Below the pieces are notes generated by a model. It was not told where the DNA came from, made no database searches, and was given only the letters and a program-made list of their open reading frames with translations. 64,000 bases of DNA from Charina bottae (taxonomy: Eukaryota > Chordata > Lepidosauria > Squamata > Charinaidae), in assembly GCA_023362775.1 (NCBI GenBank), contig JALMGJ010000003.1, positions 183,803,725 through 183,867,724 on the forward strand, written 5' to 3'. Each line of letters opens with the position of its first letter. Position 1 is the first letter of the stretch. Positions 1-12,524 of the stretch are shown one piece after another. The position numbers were made by a program, and so were the translations under genes.

Positions 1-410
1 TATTAGGGTATGAAAATGTTTATTTGGATGGTTTTAGGTTTATTAAGATTAAGATTATTAAAATTGTTGTACTATTAAGTATAATGGCAGACCATTTATA
101 TGCTTTTTAGTTTGATTTTTATTATAGTAGACAGAAATGTATAGAATAGTAGTAGGAAGGGAAAAATTAAGTGTTATCTTTTTGGGGGAAAAGTTGTTTA
201 GGTTTATATGAATCCCCCCCCTTTATTTTAATATAAGGGGAGGGAGTAACTGTACTTAGTGATTTTTATAATGTGCCAAAGTGGAATGATTTATAGAAAT
301 AATGTGGTTTGGTTTAATATAGAGTAAGAGATTGATTATGGAAAATCTTTGTATATCCTTGCTGTTAAAAGTTGGAAGTCAAATCTTTCTGTAATTTTGA
401 AAAAAAAATT
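1..410 (+). mobile_element. L1-like 3' untranslated tail (tentative)
   Basis: This T-rich, G-containing, C-poor stretch ends in a short A run near 400. Its style resembles the 3' part of the ORF1-only element at 52.9-53.5 kb. The string TGTGCCAAAGTGGA occurs here near 272 and again just after that element near 53517. No coding sequence is seen. The assignment rests on composition and one short shared string, so it is weak. Confidence 0.3.
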
Positions 411-3400
411 CTCTTGTGTTTTCACACCTTTTTAGTTTTTCTTCTCTCTTTTTTGTAGTCTTTTGTTTTTTCGTAGCTTTTACATTTGTCTTGAAACTTA
501 ATAAAATTCTTATATAAAAAAAGAGTGGAGCCATTACGAAGACCAATGTGTTAGGTGCAGAAGAGAGAGCAAAGCAGAACAGCACGTTTCAAAGTATAAA
601 ACGCAGCTGCTTTCCACAACTTTCCTTTTCTGGCCTTTCAGTTCACCCTGATTATATTAAGTTGGTGGCTTTCTTTTCTTTGTCCATTATCTTGTAAAGG
701 ACCTGACGCTGCTTATGTTAGTGTGGTATTCTTGTACTTAGTTATGTGGTACCAAGGTGGTGTCCTTCTACAGTCTGCAGCCTTCTTGGTTTCCCATGGT
801 TCAAATAAATTCAAAGGGAAGTCATCCTTAAGAATTCCTTTCATTCAACTTTTTCAGCTTAGAAAGTAAGGAGGAGGGGGAATCTAGATGGGCAGTTCAG
901 TGACTCCCACAGACATCTGCTAACAGAGTTGGCCAAAATACAGTAATTTTGCTACCTGAAGCAGGACAGCCATTGGTATGCACATCCATCCTAGTCAAGA
1001 TGAATAGTATCCCAAATTATTTTGTCTTAAGGCCATGTCATGTCCCCTTCCACTCAGTTGCTTTAAGTTACTGCCAACAGAAATTCTGCATTTTTTTTAC
1101 CTGCTCTTATTCAGTTTGATGAAAGAGAATTAGAAAGGTCAAAGGATAAGGAGAAATTAGTAAGGGTGGAGTGTGGTGTTTTTGCATTCATTTAGAGATA
1201 ATTTGTCCAAGAGAGGTGCACATGTGGGCCTTATTTTTCATTATTTATTCATCTTTCCGGCAGTCTATAGCCCACCTAGCTTTTTGTACATTAATTAAAT
1301 CACAAGGAAAAACATCCTGAGGGAACTCCTCTCATTCTGGGGAGAGTAAAGATGGTGCTATCACTGTTAAGGGGGAGCTCTACCTTTAAGAAATTGTTGG
1401 AAAATTCCTTCTTCCTCTAGAATCATGTGGATAAATTCTCCACCCTATTTCCCACTTACAAATTTGGTAGAGAATACTCAGCCATAGTTTCAGAAGTGGA
1501 AAGGCTATCCATTGGCCTAAGGCCAGAGAATCAGCCCTCAGAAAAGCTTGAGATAGAAAATGAAAACTGTCCTGCCTCTGTTTGATGAGACAACTATACT
1601 GGATGAGGAGATGAAGGGACTCTGGCCAGTGTATAAGGGTTAAAACCACCACCACAATTTAACAAAACCCAAATGCCTGAGAACATAATCCAACTCATAA
1701 AGAATAATATTCACCATTGTACATCCCTTCTATTTCAGTGAAGTTTTGTGCTTTCTTTATTTTATAAAATGTATAGGCTGACTTTGGGAGGCTTACCATA
1801 GAACAATAGAAAATATCAAGTTGCAAAACCTAAAAAGAAGAGTCCAAAGAAACCACACCAACTACAGAGCTCCGTCACCCACTCTGACCCAAAGTGTGGG
1901 AGGAAGAGCTAGGTCTTGAGCACTCATTTAAATAAGGTCCAGATGGAAGGGGGGAATACAAATTTCAGGGAGGACGTTGTTCCGGAGGGCAGGGGCCATG
2001 ACAGAGAAGGCTTGCTTCCCGGGTCTCACTGGATGACACTGTTTAATTGATGGGATACAGAACATGCCAACTCTATCAGAAAGTGTGGGACTACATGAAT
2101 TTAATACTAGATAAATGTGTGTTTTGATTTTTTATTCTGGGGCTATCAGTGCAGTGGAACAGCTGGACTGAGGGTCTCCATATACAACCTCCGGATCACC
2201 CAGAATTCTATTTGCGTGGCTTTTCCTTCTCTTTTAGGTGCAATCAGATGGAAAAGAAAAAAGAGAGCTGGACGGATGCAAGGTAAATTGCTCAACCTCT
2301 TCACACATATTTCCTCCCTCACCAAAACAAGAGCAACACACCCCTCCCAACAAACATTTTCTTCTTTCCAGAGCAGGGATTGCCTGCAAAGCTCTGATGC
2401 TTAGGAGGCTTTACCAATGATTTTAAAAGATGATAAAGGAATCTCAGTTTTCCCTCCTTCCTTCGGGCAAAATTTAAACCAAGCAATTTGAAGCTTAACT
2501 GACATTTGACGGTATTTTCTACTGTGAAAGCATTGATCCAGAGATAAGCCCGGGATTTCACCAGTCTAGACTGAAACAGTTTTGGAGTATTTTACATATT
2601 GTTAATCATAAGGAGAAAAATGTTTGGAAACTGGTTTCGTATAATAGAAAGGAAATGACCCAGCACAATTTCCTGGGGGCAGAGCTATCATATAGGAATT
2701 GCTAATTTCCTAAAGATAGATAATGGTGTACAATTAACTGAGTTATATATGCTCTGGAAGCACAATGCACTTTTTTCTTTCCCCGTTTGTAGAAATACAT
2801 TTCTCCTGTTTGCCCCCGGAGCTCATCATCTGCTCTCATTCTTTTACATCCCCTCGGACTCCTTCTTCTTCTTTGGACACATTCAGCCCTCATACAGTTC
2901 CCATAACATTTGACAGAACTGTGATGGTATGTGGGAATGGCCTTGGGAGACAGGAGGAAGACCCGCAGTCAGGACAATGGTCTGATAAGAGGCATCTCAG
3001 TCCCCAGGTAGGGGAAAAGCAGGGGAAGCGTTTCAGAAGGGACCCTCCCTAGTTTTCCAGAGACTAAAAACAGAGGAGGGGAGAAAGACTTTCAGTCTTG
3101 CAAGATTCTGTTTAATGTAACCTCCCAATAAAGATGCTCCTGGTTGGGCTTCTTCTGGAATACCTCGAAGGGCAAACAAGAACAGAAACAGTTTAAGTTG
3201 CTCCTGTTTATCTGTTTTCTGATTGTGTAGTTCTTTTAAACTTTCCCCTGCTTGTATGAGGCTTCATAAATACAATTTGGATTTTTTTTAAAAAAAAAAA
3301 AACATGTGAGGAATCTTTAAAAAATTCTGATAAATCTAGTGAAAGTGCTATTGAATATATGGATGAAGGATGAATAAATCTGCCTTGAAAACTTGTATTG

Positions 3401-3700
3401 GGCCACCCTGGCATGCTTACTGAACCTTTCATGGCTGGGAACTGCATTTGGGTAAAAGTGCTCAAAATTATCTGACTCTCATGTTCCTCTCAAAAGTACA
3501 GTGTTAAGGAATTCTTGCAGAGCAAAAATGACCGCTACTCCTCTCCCTGGCTAGTAGCACAGATTTGCTTCCCTGTTTATACTTCCACTTTCACTATTGT
3601 TCCGTTTTGATTTTTTTTTTAACCCCCAGTCAAACTTTACTTTGCAAGATCTTGGGTATGAAGATCTGTCCTCAGCCCTGATGACATAATGATAGTGACG
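411..3700. other. No gene or clear repeat recognised
   Basis: About 3.3 kb of AT-rich DNA. The open frames are short (under 100 codons), overlap on both strands and match no protein family I know. I see no convincing splice-flanked exon. Short A or T runs occur, for example near 3285-3302. Confidence 0.5.
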
Positions 3701-3742
3701 GCTGGGGAATTCTAGGAGTTGAAGTCCACATATCTGGACTAG
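3701..3742. mobile_element. Fragment of a small palindromic DNA element
   Basis: The piece reads GGAATTCTAGGAGTTGAAGT followed by CCACATATCT. It is the reverse complement, with mismatches, of part of the element end at 14972-15040 (ACTTCAACTCCCAGAATTCC). Such half-palindromes are usually remnants of miniature inverted-repeat elements. Only about 40 bp remain. Confidence 0.5.
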
Positions 3743-3790
3743 GACTACCAGATCTGGGCTGCAACAATCCAGATGACCATTATCTAACAG

Positions 3791-3844
3791 AGGAGAGGGA
3801 GGGGGAGAGGGAGAGGGAGAGGGAGAAGGAGAGGGAGAGAGAGA
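3791..3844. repeat. GGGAGA-type purine microsatellite
   Basis: Imperfect tandem hexamers of GGGAGA, all purine on the plus strand. Confidence 0.9.
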
Positions 3845-6012
3845 TCTTTAACTCTTTGCTGCCTGTGTAGTGGTCATCTGGATTTCACCACAATACTGAC
3901 CTTTTTGCTGCATCCTCTGACAAAGCCATTTTTTCCTCCAATAAAGCCATTTTTAATTCCGTTGTTTCTTGTGCACTGAAGTCAAGGGCACAGTAAGCAT
4001 GTACAGAAGCCAAACATACAGAATTAGGGCTCCTGATAGGGAGCCTCAGTGATAACTAGTGCTAGAATTAATTCATCAGGGAATTAATTTATCTGTCCAT
4101 GCTATTAGCCATGCGTTAACAAGGTGAAATATGATTTATCCACTAAGATCAATAGGCAGCTTGGGATATAGTTCGCTTCTTTTGGATTCTTTTTATCAGT
4201 CTTGCAAGTCAATACAGCATTCTGACATACTTTTTAAAAGCAACCTTCCCCCCTTCCAAATTAACATGCATGCAGTGATGGTGTGACAGAAGGCACATTA
4301 TCTGAAGGTGTGCTTGTGATAATATCTTACAGAGCCTAAAGTTACTTTTCATCACTTCCTTTCATTTATTTTTAGTGTAAAATGTTACCATCCTTATGTT
4401 AGTCTTCATGAAATGACTCAGAAGGTTAAAATATGCCCCGCTTCCAAGTCAGGAGAATCCCTTGTCACATTGCAAATGTACATGGTGTTGCCCTACCTTT
4501 CAAATGAAATGTGAAAGTCTCCATTGCCATTTCACATAAAATATGGGTGATATCAGGTAATTTAGTTCATAAAATATTTCATCAGCCAGCAAGCAGGAAG
4601 AGAGGGAAGGGCTGGGATTTGTGATAGGAGAAAAGATAGCAACCAAATGCATTCATTCACAATAACGTGGCTCTGTTCGATAGATAAATCAGCCCTATAA
4701 AGTCTGCAATGCCAACTCTTTTATCTCCCCCCACCGCCCCCCAAGCCTTATGCACATGGTAGCATCTTTCCAGTTGCAAGGGAAGTAGCTCAACTGTATA
4801 TGAGTGGTCCAATTTATTTTTGGACAAGAGGATTTTTTTTCTGATCCAAGGGTGTGCTAAGGTTTTAAAACAAGGGAATGTATTTACTGCAGTGCTTTAC
4901 TTGCCCTTAAGAATTGGGATCAGTTTTCAGACCCTTAAGTGTAACCATACAATTCATTTCAAGGGGCTGTTTTTCATGTAGCATGGTAGCAACGAAGGAG
5001 TAAATTGTAAACATTTATCATCTAAGCAGTACATTTATTGATTTCCCATAGGAAGCACTTTGGGAACTTAGTGATAGATGTTGGTTCCGATGGAAAGTGA
5101 AAGGTTATAACAGTTCACTGATTATGGATCATCTCCTAGTGCTCAAGTGAAAGTTACCCATTTATTGCATTTTAAATGAATACTAGAGACCCTAAACATA
5201 GTGGGCCAAATCCTTGAACATGACAAGACTATGGCAAATAGGACATTCAGCCTATTGATTACAAAAGTGAATGCATCTATGCACCCATAATTCTTTACGG
5301 AGAGGATCACTGTTAATGACAGAAAACTACATGCATGCATTTCATAACATAATCATAACATAAATCCTTTTCAAGAGGCTGGAAACATAGGGATCTCTCC
5401 CTTATCACAATAATGGTAAAATGATGAAATATGTATATGATGTCACAACATAAGCTCCACCCTTTTTTACTGGTATCATGACATCATATGCAAACATGTA
5501 AGGGGTGACATTGTGTTCCAATGTCTCAATGCATATTTAATAAATTGCTTCCTCCCCTAAAAATGCCTATGGTTGAAGTATCACATGAAAATTATTCAGC
5601 TACTTCCTTCACAATTTCAAACAGATATTACTTGCTGCCTGATAAGTTTATTCTAGGCTGTAATGCAGCTCCATGAAAAGACAAAACAATAGCAACAAGA
5701 CTTTTTTCTTCATGAAATCATATTTAACACTTACATGGGATGAGCAGGGATGACAACAGGCTAACAACCTTATCACAACACTTCATATTTCTTTAAAACA
5801 CTGGTCTTTACTACACTCTGAGGGAAATTCTATGGAATGATTGTTTCTATCTTCATGCCTTCACTTACTTCTAAGAAAGGAAGAAAACCTTAACTGGAAG
5901 AAGTATTACAGCCAAATTGATTTGCAAATCAATCTTGCTTTCAGATTAAAAAGACTAACTATGTTGTATGAGATAATGCAATTTATCTACAATCTTTAGT
6001 GGTTAACAGCAA
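3845..6012. other. No gene recognised
   Basis: About 2.2 kb of AT-rich DNA with only short open frames. No terminal inverted repeats, SINE promoter boxes or reverse-transcriptase motifs were found. Confidence 0.5.
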
Positions 6013-6064
<52 letters not shown>

Positions 6065-6077
6065 TAATAATAATAAT
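6013..6077. repeat. (TAA)n microsatellite
   Basis: An AAT/TAA array of about 65 bp with one short A-run interruption. It sits just outside the 3' end of the minus-strand LINE relic that follows, so it may have grown from that element's tail. Confidence 0.9.
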
Positions 6078-6106
6078 GCCAAATAAAAGAAGTAAAATGG
6101 ATAATT

Positions 6107-7240
6107 AAAATTAACAATTAAAACCAACAGTTACAAAGCTGTACATAAAGATGTTCTACATGGAATTCATTCCAAAAAGTTGGAGTGGCAGCATCTCTTT
6201 GCCCCATCTCCTAAGGTCTTTCCCACATACCATTACAATCACTGAGATGAGTTAGCTTCAGAAAAAGATCAAATCTTTATTTTGTAAATGCTTTTATATG
6301 CTTCAGAAATAGAAAAGAGAAAAGACTGTAGACAGGTTATCCTTGGAACTAGGCAAACCATTTTTCAGGTTCTTCTGTTAGAAGCCTAATTCTCTTTGGT
6401 GAGTTATGTCCTTGATTTGCTGCCTTAGTGCCACTTTAGCCTGTTTGTAGCTCAGAAAAAGTAAGAATGCTGAGATTTGACCAAGGGTCCAAAACTTTAA
6501 AGATATGATTAAAGTTATAATTGCTCTAAGGAGCTTGGTTTGCTCCAATTCAAATGACCTGTAGTTGGGTTTTGTCTGAAATAATTTTATGGTTGCAGGT
6601 TCCAGCTTATCTCCTTGTGTCCAGAAGAATTTCAGAACAGCTGCGGAGCTTCTTTGAACTACCAGCACTACATGTTCCATTTTAGCATTCTAAGTGTCAG
6701 AAGAATGGAATACCTCTCTAAGGGACTCGAAACATTTACCTGTCCTATCTTGTGTCGGTCAATAAGCCAATTATGTAACTTAGATAAGCCAATAATGCAA
6801 CCATTATCTTGTCTTTTGATAATTTATTTGCAAGATACTCTTCCCTACAGTACCAGGCAAGACTGCTCAAGGCCCTTCTAAGGTCAATTCGAATATGTAA
6901 CAGAAGCATTGCATCATCGCCATATAAAAGGCCTGGAATATTTTGCTTCATCAGCCTGGGCAGGTGGTGGTGCACGGTATCTAGAGTCCTGGCTAAGTTG
7001 TTAATATTGATATAATTTAAATTAAAAACAAATAAAAGAAGTAAAATGGATAATTTTGACAGAGGCAAAATGCAGTCTTGCTTGACAACTTTCAGAGGGG
7101 CAGATAACATTCTATGTGGGTCGCATCTGACTCTCAAGTTGGTGTTCGTATGGAGCTTATTAATAAACAGCAGCAACTGTTTATCTGAATCATTATGTGT
7201 CTGCCTGTTACAGGCTTTCCCAATGTCTACAGGGACATGA
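6107..7240 (-). pseudogene. 3' part of an APE-type LINE, copy 1 (RT relic)
   Basis: Minus-strand frames give a degraded reverse transcriptase. Around 7060-7176 a segment with VVKQDCILP stands where LINEs have the GVKQGC motif. Around 6870-6940 GLLYGDDAMLL replaces the YADD catalytic box, followed by RRALSSLAWYC. Around 6560-6660 SAAVLKFFWTQGDKLEPATI matches the segment SAAILSFFHTPGKECIIAPL of the longer copy near 61420-61500, so the two belong to one family. The reading frame is broken by stops, shifts and an AT-rich insertion at about 7003-7055. The clade is unresolved; the longer copy shows an apurinic-type endonuclease and a C-terminal zinc knuckle. It is not functional. Confidence 0.75.
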
Positions 7241-7365
7241 CTAGCTATTCTAGAGGGACTGGTCCAGTTACCAATTGCCAGAAAAGAGATGATGTTTTCT
7301 GCTGAACCAAACTAATTAGTTGTTGCCATGTCAGCTTTAATACTTTAATATTTCCACAAAAAAAG

Positions 7366-7409
7366 AAAAGAAAAGAAAAGAAAAGAAAAGAAAAGAAAAG
7401 AAAAGAAAA
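7366..7409. repeat. (AAAAG)n microsatellite at a BovB 3' end
   Basis: About nine AAAAG units lie next to the 3' terminus of the minus-strand BovB copy. On the element's strand this is a TTTTC tail array. Confidence 0.95.
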
Positions 7410-7419
7410 CATTTCTGTT

Positions 7420-9940
7420 TGTTGTTTATTCATTCAGTCGCTTCCGACTCTTCATGACTTCATGGACCAGCCCACGCCAGAGCTTCCTGCCAGCCGCCGC
7501 CACCCCCAGCTCCCCCAAGGTCGAGTCCGTCACCTCCAGAATATCATCCATCCATCTTGCCCTTGATTGGCCCCTCTTGCTTTTGCCTTCCACTTTCCCT
7601 AGCATCAGCATCTTCTCCAGGGTATCCTGTCTTCTCATTATGTGGCCAAAGCACTTCAGTTTTGCCTTTAATATCATTCCCTCAAGTGAGCAGTCTGGCT
7701 TTATTTCCTGGAATATGGACTGGTTTGATCTTCTTGCAGTCCAAGGCACTCTCAGAATTTTCCTCCAACACCACAGTTCAAAAGCATCTATCTTCCTTCA
7801 CTCAGCCTTCCTTATGGTCCAGCTCTCGCAGCCATAGGTTACTACAGGGAATACCATTGCTTTAACTATGCGGACCTTTGTTGTCAGTGTGATGTCTCTG
7901 CTCTTAACTATTTTATCAAGATTTGTCATTGCTCTCCATGAATTGCTGGAGTCTACCTTGCAAGATCTTGAGCATTACCTTACTGGAATGTGAGATAAGT
8001 GCCACTGTTTGATAGTTTGAACATTCTTTAGTGTTTTCCTTTTTTGGTATGGGGATATAAGTTGATTTTTTCAACTCTGATGCCATTCTTGTGTTTTCCA
8101 AATTTGCTGGCATATGGCATGCATCACCTTGACAGCATCACCTTGCAAGATTGTAAACAGTTCAGCTGGGATACCGTCGTCTCCTGCTGCCTTGTTATTA
8201 GTAATGCTTCTTAAGGCCCATTCAACCTCACTCTTCAGGATGTCTGGCTCTAACTCACTGACTACACCGTCAAAGCTATCCCCAATATTATTATCCTTCC
8301 TATACAGATCTTCCATATATTCTTGCCACATTTCTTGATCTCTTCTACTTCTGTTAGGACCTTGCCATCTTTTTTTTGATCATACCCATTTTTGCCTGGA
8401 ATTTACCTCTAATGTTTCTAATTTTCTGGAAGAGGTCCCTTGTCCTTCCTATTCTATTGTCTTCTTCCACTTCTGTGCATTGCTTGATTAAAAATAATTC
8501 CTTATCTCTTCTGGCTAACCTCTGGAATTTTGCATTTAATTGGGCATATCTCCCCCTATCACTGTTGCTTTTGCTTTCCTTCTTTCTTGGGCTACTTCCA
8601 GTGTCTCAGCAGACAGCCATCTTGCCTTCTCGGTTTTCTTTTTTTTTGGGGACGTTTTTTGTTGCCGCCTCCTGAACAACGAGTTGCGAACTTCTGTCCA
8701 TAGTTCTTCTGGGACCCTGTCTACTAATTCTAGTCCCTTAAATCTATTCTTCACCTCCACTGCATATTCACTAGGAATCTTAGTGAGCTCATATCTAAGT
8801 GATCTGTGGGTCTTCCCTATTCTCTTTAGTCTGATTCTAAATTGTGCAATATGAAGTTCATGATCTGAACTACAGTCAGCTCCAGGTCTTGTTTTTACCA
8901 ACTGTATAGATGTCTGCCTCTTTTGGCTACAAAGGATGTAGTCAATTTGATTTCGGTGTCGACCTTCTAGTGAAGTCCATGTATAAAGTCGTCTTTTAGG
9001 TTGTTGGAAAAGAGAGTTTGTTATGCACAGTGAGTTGTCTTGGCAAAATTCTATCAGTCTATGTCCTGCTTCATTTTGTTCACCCAAACCATGCTTACCT
9101 GTAATTCCAGGTGTCATTTGACTACCCGCCTTAGCATTCCAGTCTCCTGTAATGAAAATAACATCACCTTTTGGTGTGTTATCCAGTAGGTGCTGCAGAT
9201 CCTCATAGAACTGATCTACTTCTGCTTCTTCAGCATCTGTGGTTGGGGCGTATATTTGGATCACTGTGATGTTAAATGGCTTACCCTGAATTCGAATTGA
9301 GATCATTCTATCGTTTTTTGGATTGTATCCAAGCCACTTTATTATTAATTGTGAAGGCTACTTCATTTGTTCTGTGGTCTTCTTGTCCACAGTAGTAGAT
9401 CTGGTGGTCATCTGATGTGAAGTGGCCCATTCCAGTCCATTTCAGTTCACTGACACCCAAAATGTCTATATTTAATCTTGACATCTCACCAATAACCACA
9501 TCCAATTTGTCCTAGCTCATAGATCTTACATTCCAGGTTCCTATGTTGTGTTGATCTTTAGAACATCGGATTCATCGTTCACCACCAGCACCGTCAGCCG
9601 CTCGCGGTCCTTTCACCTTTGAGCTAGCTGCGTCATCACATCTGGGGCTAGTTGAACTTATCCTCTGTTCTTCCCCAGTAGCATTTTGACCATCTTCTGA
9701 CCTGGGAGTCCCATCTTCCGATGGTATACCGACATATCTCTGGTTGTACTGATCCATTTGATTTTCACTGCACGAATACTGGGGTGGGTTGCCGTTACCT
9801 TCCCTAGGGATCATGTTTAGTCTGACCTCTCTGCCATGACCTTCCCGTCTTGGGTGTCCCTTCACAGTTTAGCTCATGGCATCATTGAGGTGCTCAAGCT
9901 CCAGCACCACGACAAGGTAACGATCTCCTTTGCTGGAGAA
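7420..9940 (-). mobile_element. BovB (RTE) LINE, copy A, nearly full length with internal deletion
   Basis: Read on the minus strand, the copy starts at about 9940 with the 5' region (the CTTGTCGTGGTGCTGGAGCT stretch), passes through endonuclease and RT-flanking coding parts, and ends near 7420 in the BovB terminus. BovB is usually about 3.2 kb; this copy is about 2.5 kb because the RT core is missing at a junction near 7936-7946. It belongs to a different subfamily from the copy at 31.8 kb and matches the fragment at 60.3 kb more closely. Its 3' end borders an AAAAG array. Confidence 0.9.
7426..9865 (-). pseudogene. BovB ORF2 relic: APE endonuclease plus RT flanks
   Basis: The protein would be the endonuclease and reverse transcriptase that nicks and primes on target DNA. 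The endonuclease part (9505 down to 8536) keeps ILGVSELKWTGMG, IYAPTTDAEEAE, FITGDWNAKAG, QIDYILCSQKR and CSSDHELHIAQF, which are the usual metal-binding and catalytic motifs of the APE fold. A frameshift lies near 9308-9330. A second breaks the frame near 8536-8650, and the next RT-side block (8331-7916) has NNKAAGDDGIPAELF and IPIPKKENTKECSNY. The sequence then jumps from the GRLQQ motif directly to the late segment with IVKSRDI, so the catalytic YADD region is lost. The last block, 7749-7426, carries KCFGHIMRRQDTLEKMLMLG. It is dead: the RT active site is absent. Confidence 0.88.
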
Positions 9941-10842
9941 AACAAAACATAGACGGGATTTATGTTGCCTTTTCAAGTTCAGCTGTTGCTGCAAGGTTAG
10001 CAACAGAAGATCAAGTTAGTATAATTCATAAGATCTTATAGAGATTTGTTTAGTTTTGTTTGTTTTTTGCTACTACATACCAGCTGTTACAGTTAAAATG
10101 TTATGATTGGTTATGGGCTACTTAGGTGAGGATTAGCACTCTTATGTTTTGAACAAGATTGTAGTGCTCTAGTGTATATTCACCTGCCTCTGGTTGTGTT
10201 AGTGAGATCCAAATAGACTGGAATTCAGTTATTTTTGACAAATTCATAATGCCTCTTATATACTTGCATCAGACATCAGAATCCAAGTACATAATCGTAG
10301 CATTTCCTTGATGATGTTGCCATATTCATATATTCATTTTGGTATCGTTACAGTTTTCTGAAGGCACTACTGGATTAAGATAAAGTGAAGGAAGAACACA
10401 GGCTTTAGGACCAAGCTCAGTTTTCTATTTTGCAGAGTTTCAGTGAAATCCCGAAAGTGAATTACATCTGAATCATGAAACTGAGTTACATCTAAATTGC
10501 TGAGCATATTGTTTCTTAATGTAATTCAATATCTAATGTAATAGATTTTATTTTCTGATTTCTTTTAACTAATGGAAGTTTGGAAATATGGTGGGAAAGC
10601 TAATGTCTACCTGAACTGGAACAGTAGAATTAATAATTAGCACCATCCAGCTAAGCAGTTGAGCACTGTCCCATAAGGGAATTTGCTGCATGTTTATTCA
10701 GAAGTAATTTTTACTCTTTTTTAAAATGGAGCTTACAGCCAAAGTCTTACCTGATTTCAAAGGGGCAGTTAGACATTGTGCTGAATGGAAATTTCCATGC
10801 TGAATGGGAAGTTAAAATGATTGCATAATTAAAGCACTGTAG
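9941..10842. other. No gene recognised
   Basis: About 0.9 kb of AT-rich DNA between the BovB 5' end and the next DNA element. Only short unmatched frames are present. Confidence 0.5.
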
Positions 10843-11166
10843 CATAGCTTTCCAAACTGTGTGTCGCGACACTTTAGTGTGTTGCGACACAACCCGGAAG
10901 TGGACATGCATGGCGGTGGTGCAGGGGTGTGCGCGGTGGTGGCGGAGGAGTGGATGGCTGCGGCGGCATCGACGACAGCAGTGGCGCGCCATCAGCGCTT
11001 CCGCGTTTTAGCGGAAAACATGAGGCCGCCGCCGCCGCTGTGCACGCCGCGGCAGCGTGCACCCCCACGCCGCCACCGTGCATGCCCCCGCCATCACGTG
11101 CGCCCCCGCGCCGCTGCTGCTGCTGCTGTTGCTGTGTCGCCAACGGCGGCAGTTTGGAAAGCACTG
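10843..11166. mobile_element. Non-autonomous hAT-like element with GC-rich interior
   Basis: The 324-bp element begins CATAGCTTTCCAAACTGTGT and ends AGTTTGGAAAGCACTG, an inverted pair of the same family as the copies at 46.1-46.8 kb. The flanks CACTGTAG (10835-10842) and CACTACAG (11167-11174) form an 8-bp target duplication with two mismatches; eight bases is typical of hAT transposition. The interior is rich in GCC/GCG triplets and CpG, in strong contrast to its AT-rich surroundings. The open frames in it (up to 137 codons, on both strands) follow from the GC-rich simple sequence; I see no transposase. Confidence 0.8.
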
Positions 11167-11174
11167 CACTACAG

Positions 11175-12520
11175 ACATGTACAGTATGTGTGCAAGTACT
11201 ATTTATTTGAATGTGGTATTATGATTGCTCTCAGCAACCATCATTTGCTACACCATATGATATTGATTACCTGAGGATAGATGTTAATGGTTTCCTCAAT
11301 TATGTTTAATGGTCATAGACATTTGGTGTGATATGTCGGAAACAAACTCATCTGGATTTTCATCCTGAATACTCTCAAGTGAATCTGTTACTTTTATGAA
11401 ACATGATTAAAGTGAAGTTTCCTAAAAGGTGAGACCTTCTAATGATGATTTCATGGACATATCAATGAAATGTTCTCAGCAACAGTGTGAAACTGCTTTG
11501 CCATTATCTTCTTCTAGGATATATTCTGACTTCTCAGCCTAGCCTATATACTTGGTATTACCTGATATTCTCTCATCAAAGTAGTAATCAGGCCTGGCCC
11601 TGCTTAGCTTCTGACCAAGACATGGTCAGTCAGATACTGTGATCTACTGAGGCACATAGTAACTGCTTGATTTTATTTGTACTTACTTAAGTATTATCTA
11701 CTGAGTTCAATAGGACTTACTGTGTAGCCTTAGGCTTAAGCAAAAAAATTTAGGTGGGTTCTGTTTCTTGCTATTTCATTCATACTTTCACAAGACAAAA
11801 TTCAAGTACTAATACATCTATTAGCTTATAACTGTCTCCATCAAAGAATTTTTTAAAAGAACGTCTTGCTTCAGCAAGCTTAGTCAATATCACATCAAAA
11901 CCCATCAACGTGCACACAAAACTGTAACTGTAACTCCCCAAGAAACAATTTGGCATTGTGTTAGAATCTTCCAATATTCAGATCTATTAAATAAAAATAA
12001 CTGTGTCTGCACTTTACTTTTATTTGCAGTTCAGTAACTAGTGAGTTTATTTTATATTCTGCTTACAAATCAACCCTCATTCTTAGGGATTCTTGAGAAT
12101 TCAGCCTTCTGCAAAGAACTAGTTTCTTTTAAATTCTTTTTGCCTCTCTATTTTTAAACGGAAAAAAAGGTAATAACAAAGGTAGAGTTGCCAATCAAGC
12201 TTAGCTTAATTATTAAAAATAAAAATAAAAGCAAAAACAATACAAAACCAAACCACATACACCCAATATTATTCAGGATATATGAAGATATATATGGGTT
12301 CTTTGAAATTCTGAAGACTTTATCAAATTACTGTTGCTGTTGTTGTTTTAAAGCTTATGAGATACTTATGCTCACCTAAGCTGTATTACAGTCCTGACAA
12401 CACAACAGCATTTTGTCAAGGGAAAGGAGAGCATTATCCAGGCAAAACAGATAATTTTTGATTCTGGTATTTTTTTCAGATGATTAGCTATCCCAACAAA
12501 TTTTTATGTAATATGCATAT
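11175..12520. other. Mostly unassigned AT-rich DNA
   Basis: No gene is recognised. A degraded SINE tail lies at 11440-11525 and is listed separately. The rest has only short frames of no known family. Confidence 0.5.
11440..11525 (-). mobile_element. SINE fragment, tRNA-SINE family B tail
   Basis: The stretch TGATTTCATGGACATATC, then CTCAGCAACAG, then GCTTTGCCATTATCTTCTTC follows, on the opposite strand, the order of the body of the SINE at 37594-37826 (CTTGTCCTGATAGTTGCCAT and AATGGCAAACCACTTC). The tRNA head is missing. Divergence is high. Confidence 0.55.
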
Positions 12521-12524
12521 CTGA

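Noticed and set aside
6013..6077. CRISPR-like or other functional array
   Set aside because: This and the other short arrays are simple microsatellites without unique spacers, in a eukaryotic repeat landscape.
10861..11274. 137-codon frame rich in Ala/Pro/Arg/His
   Set aside because: It arises from GCC/GCG-rich simple sequence inside a miniature hAT-like element and runs past the element's end.
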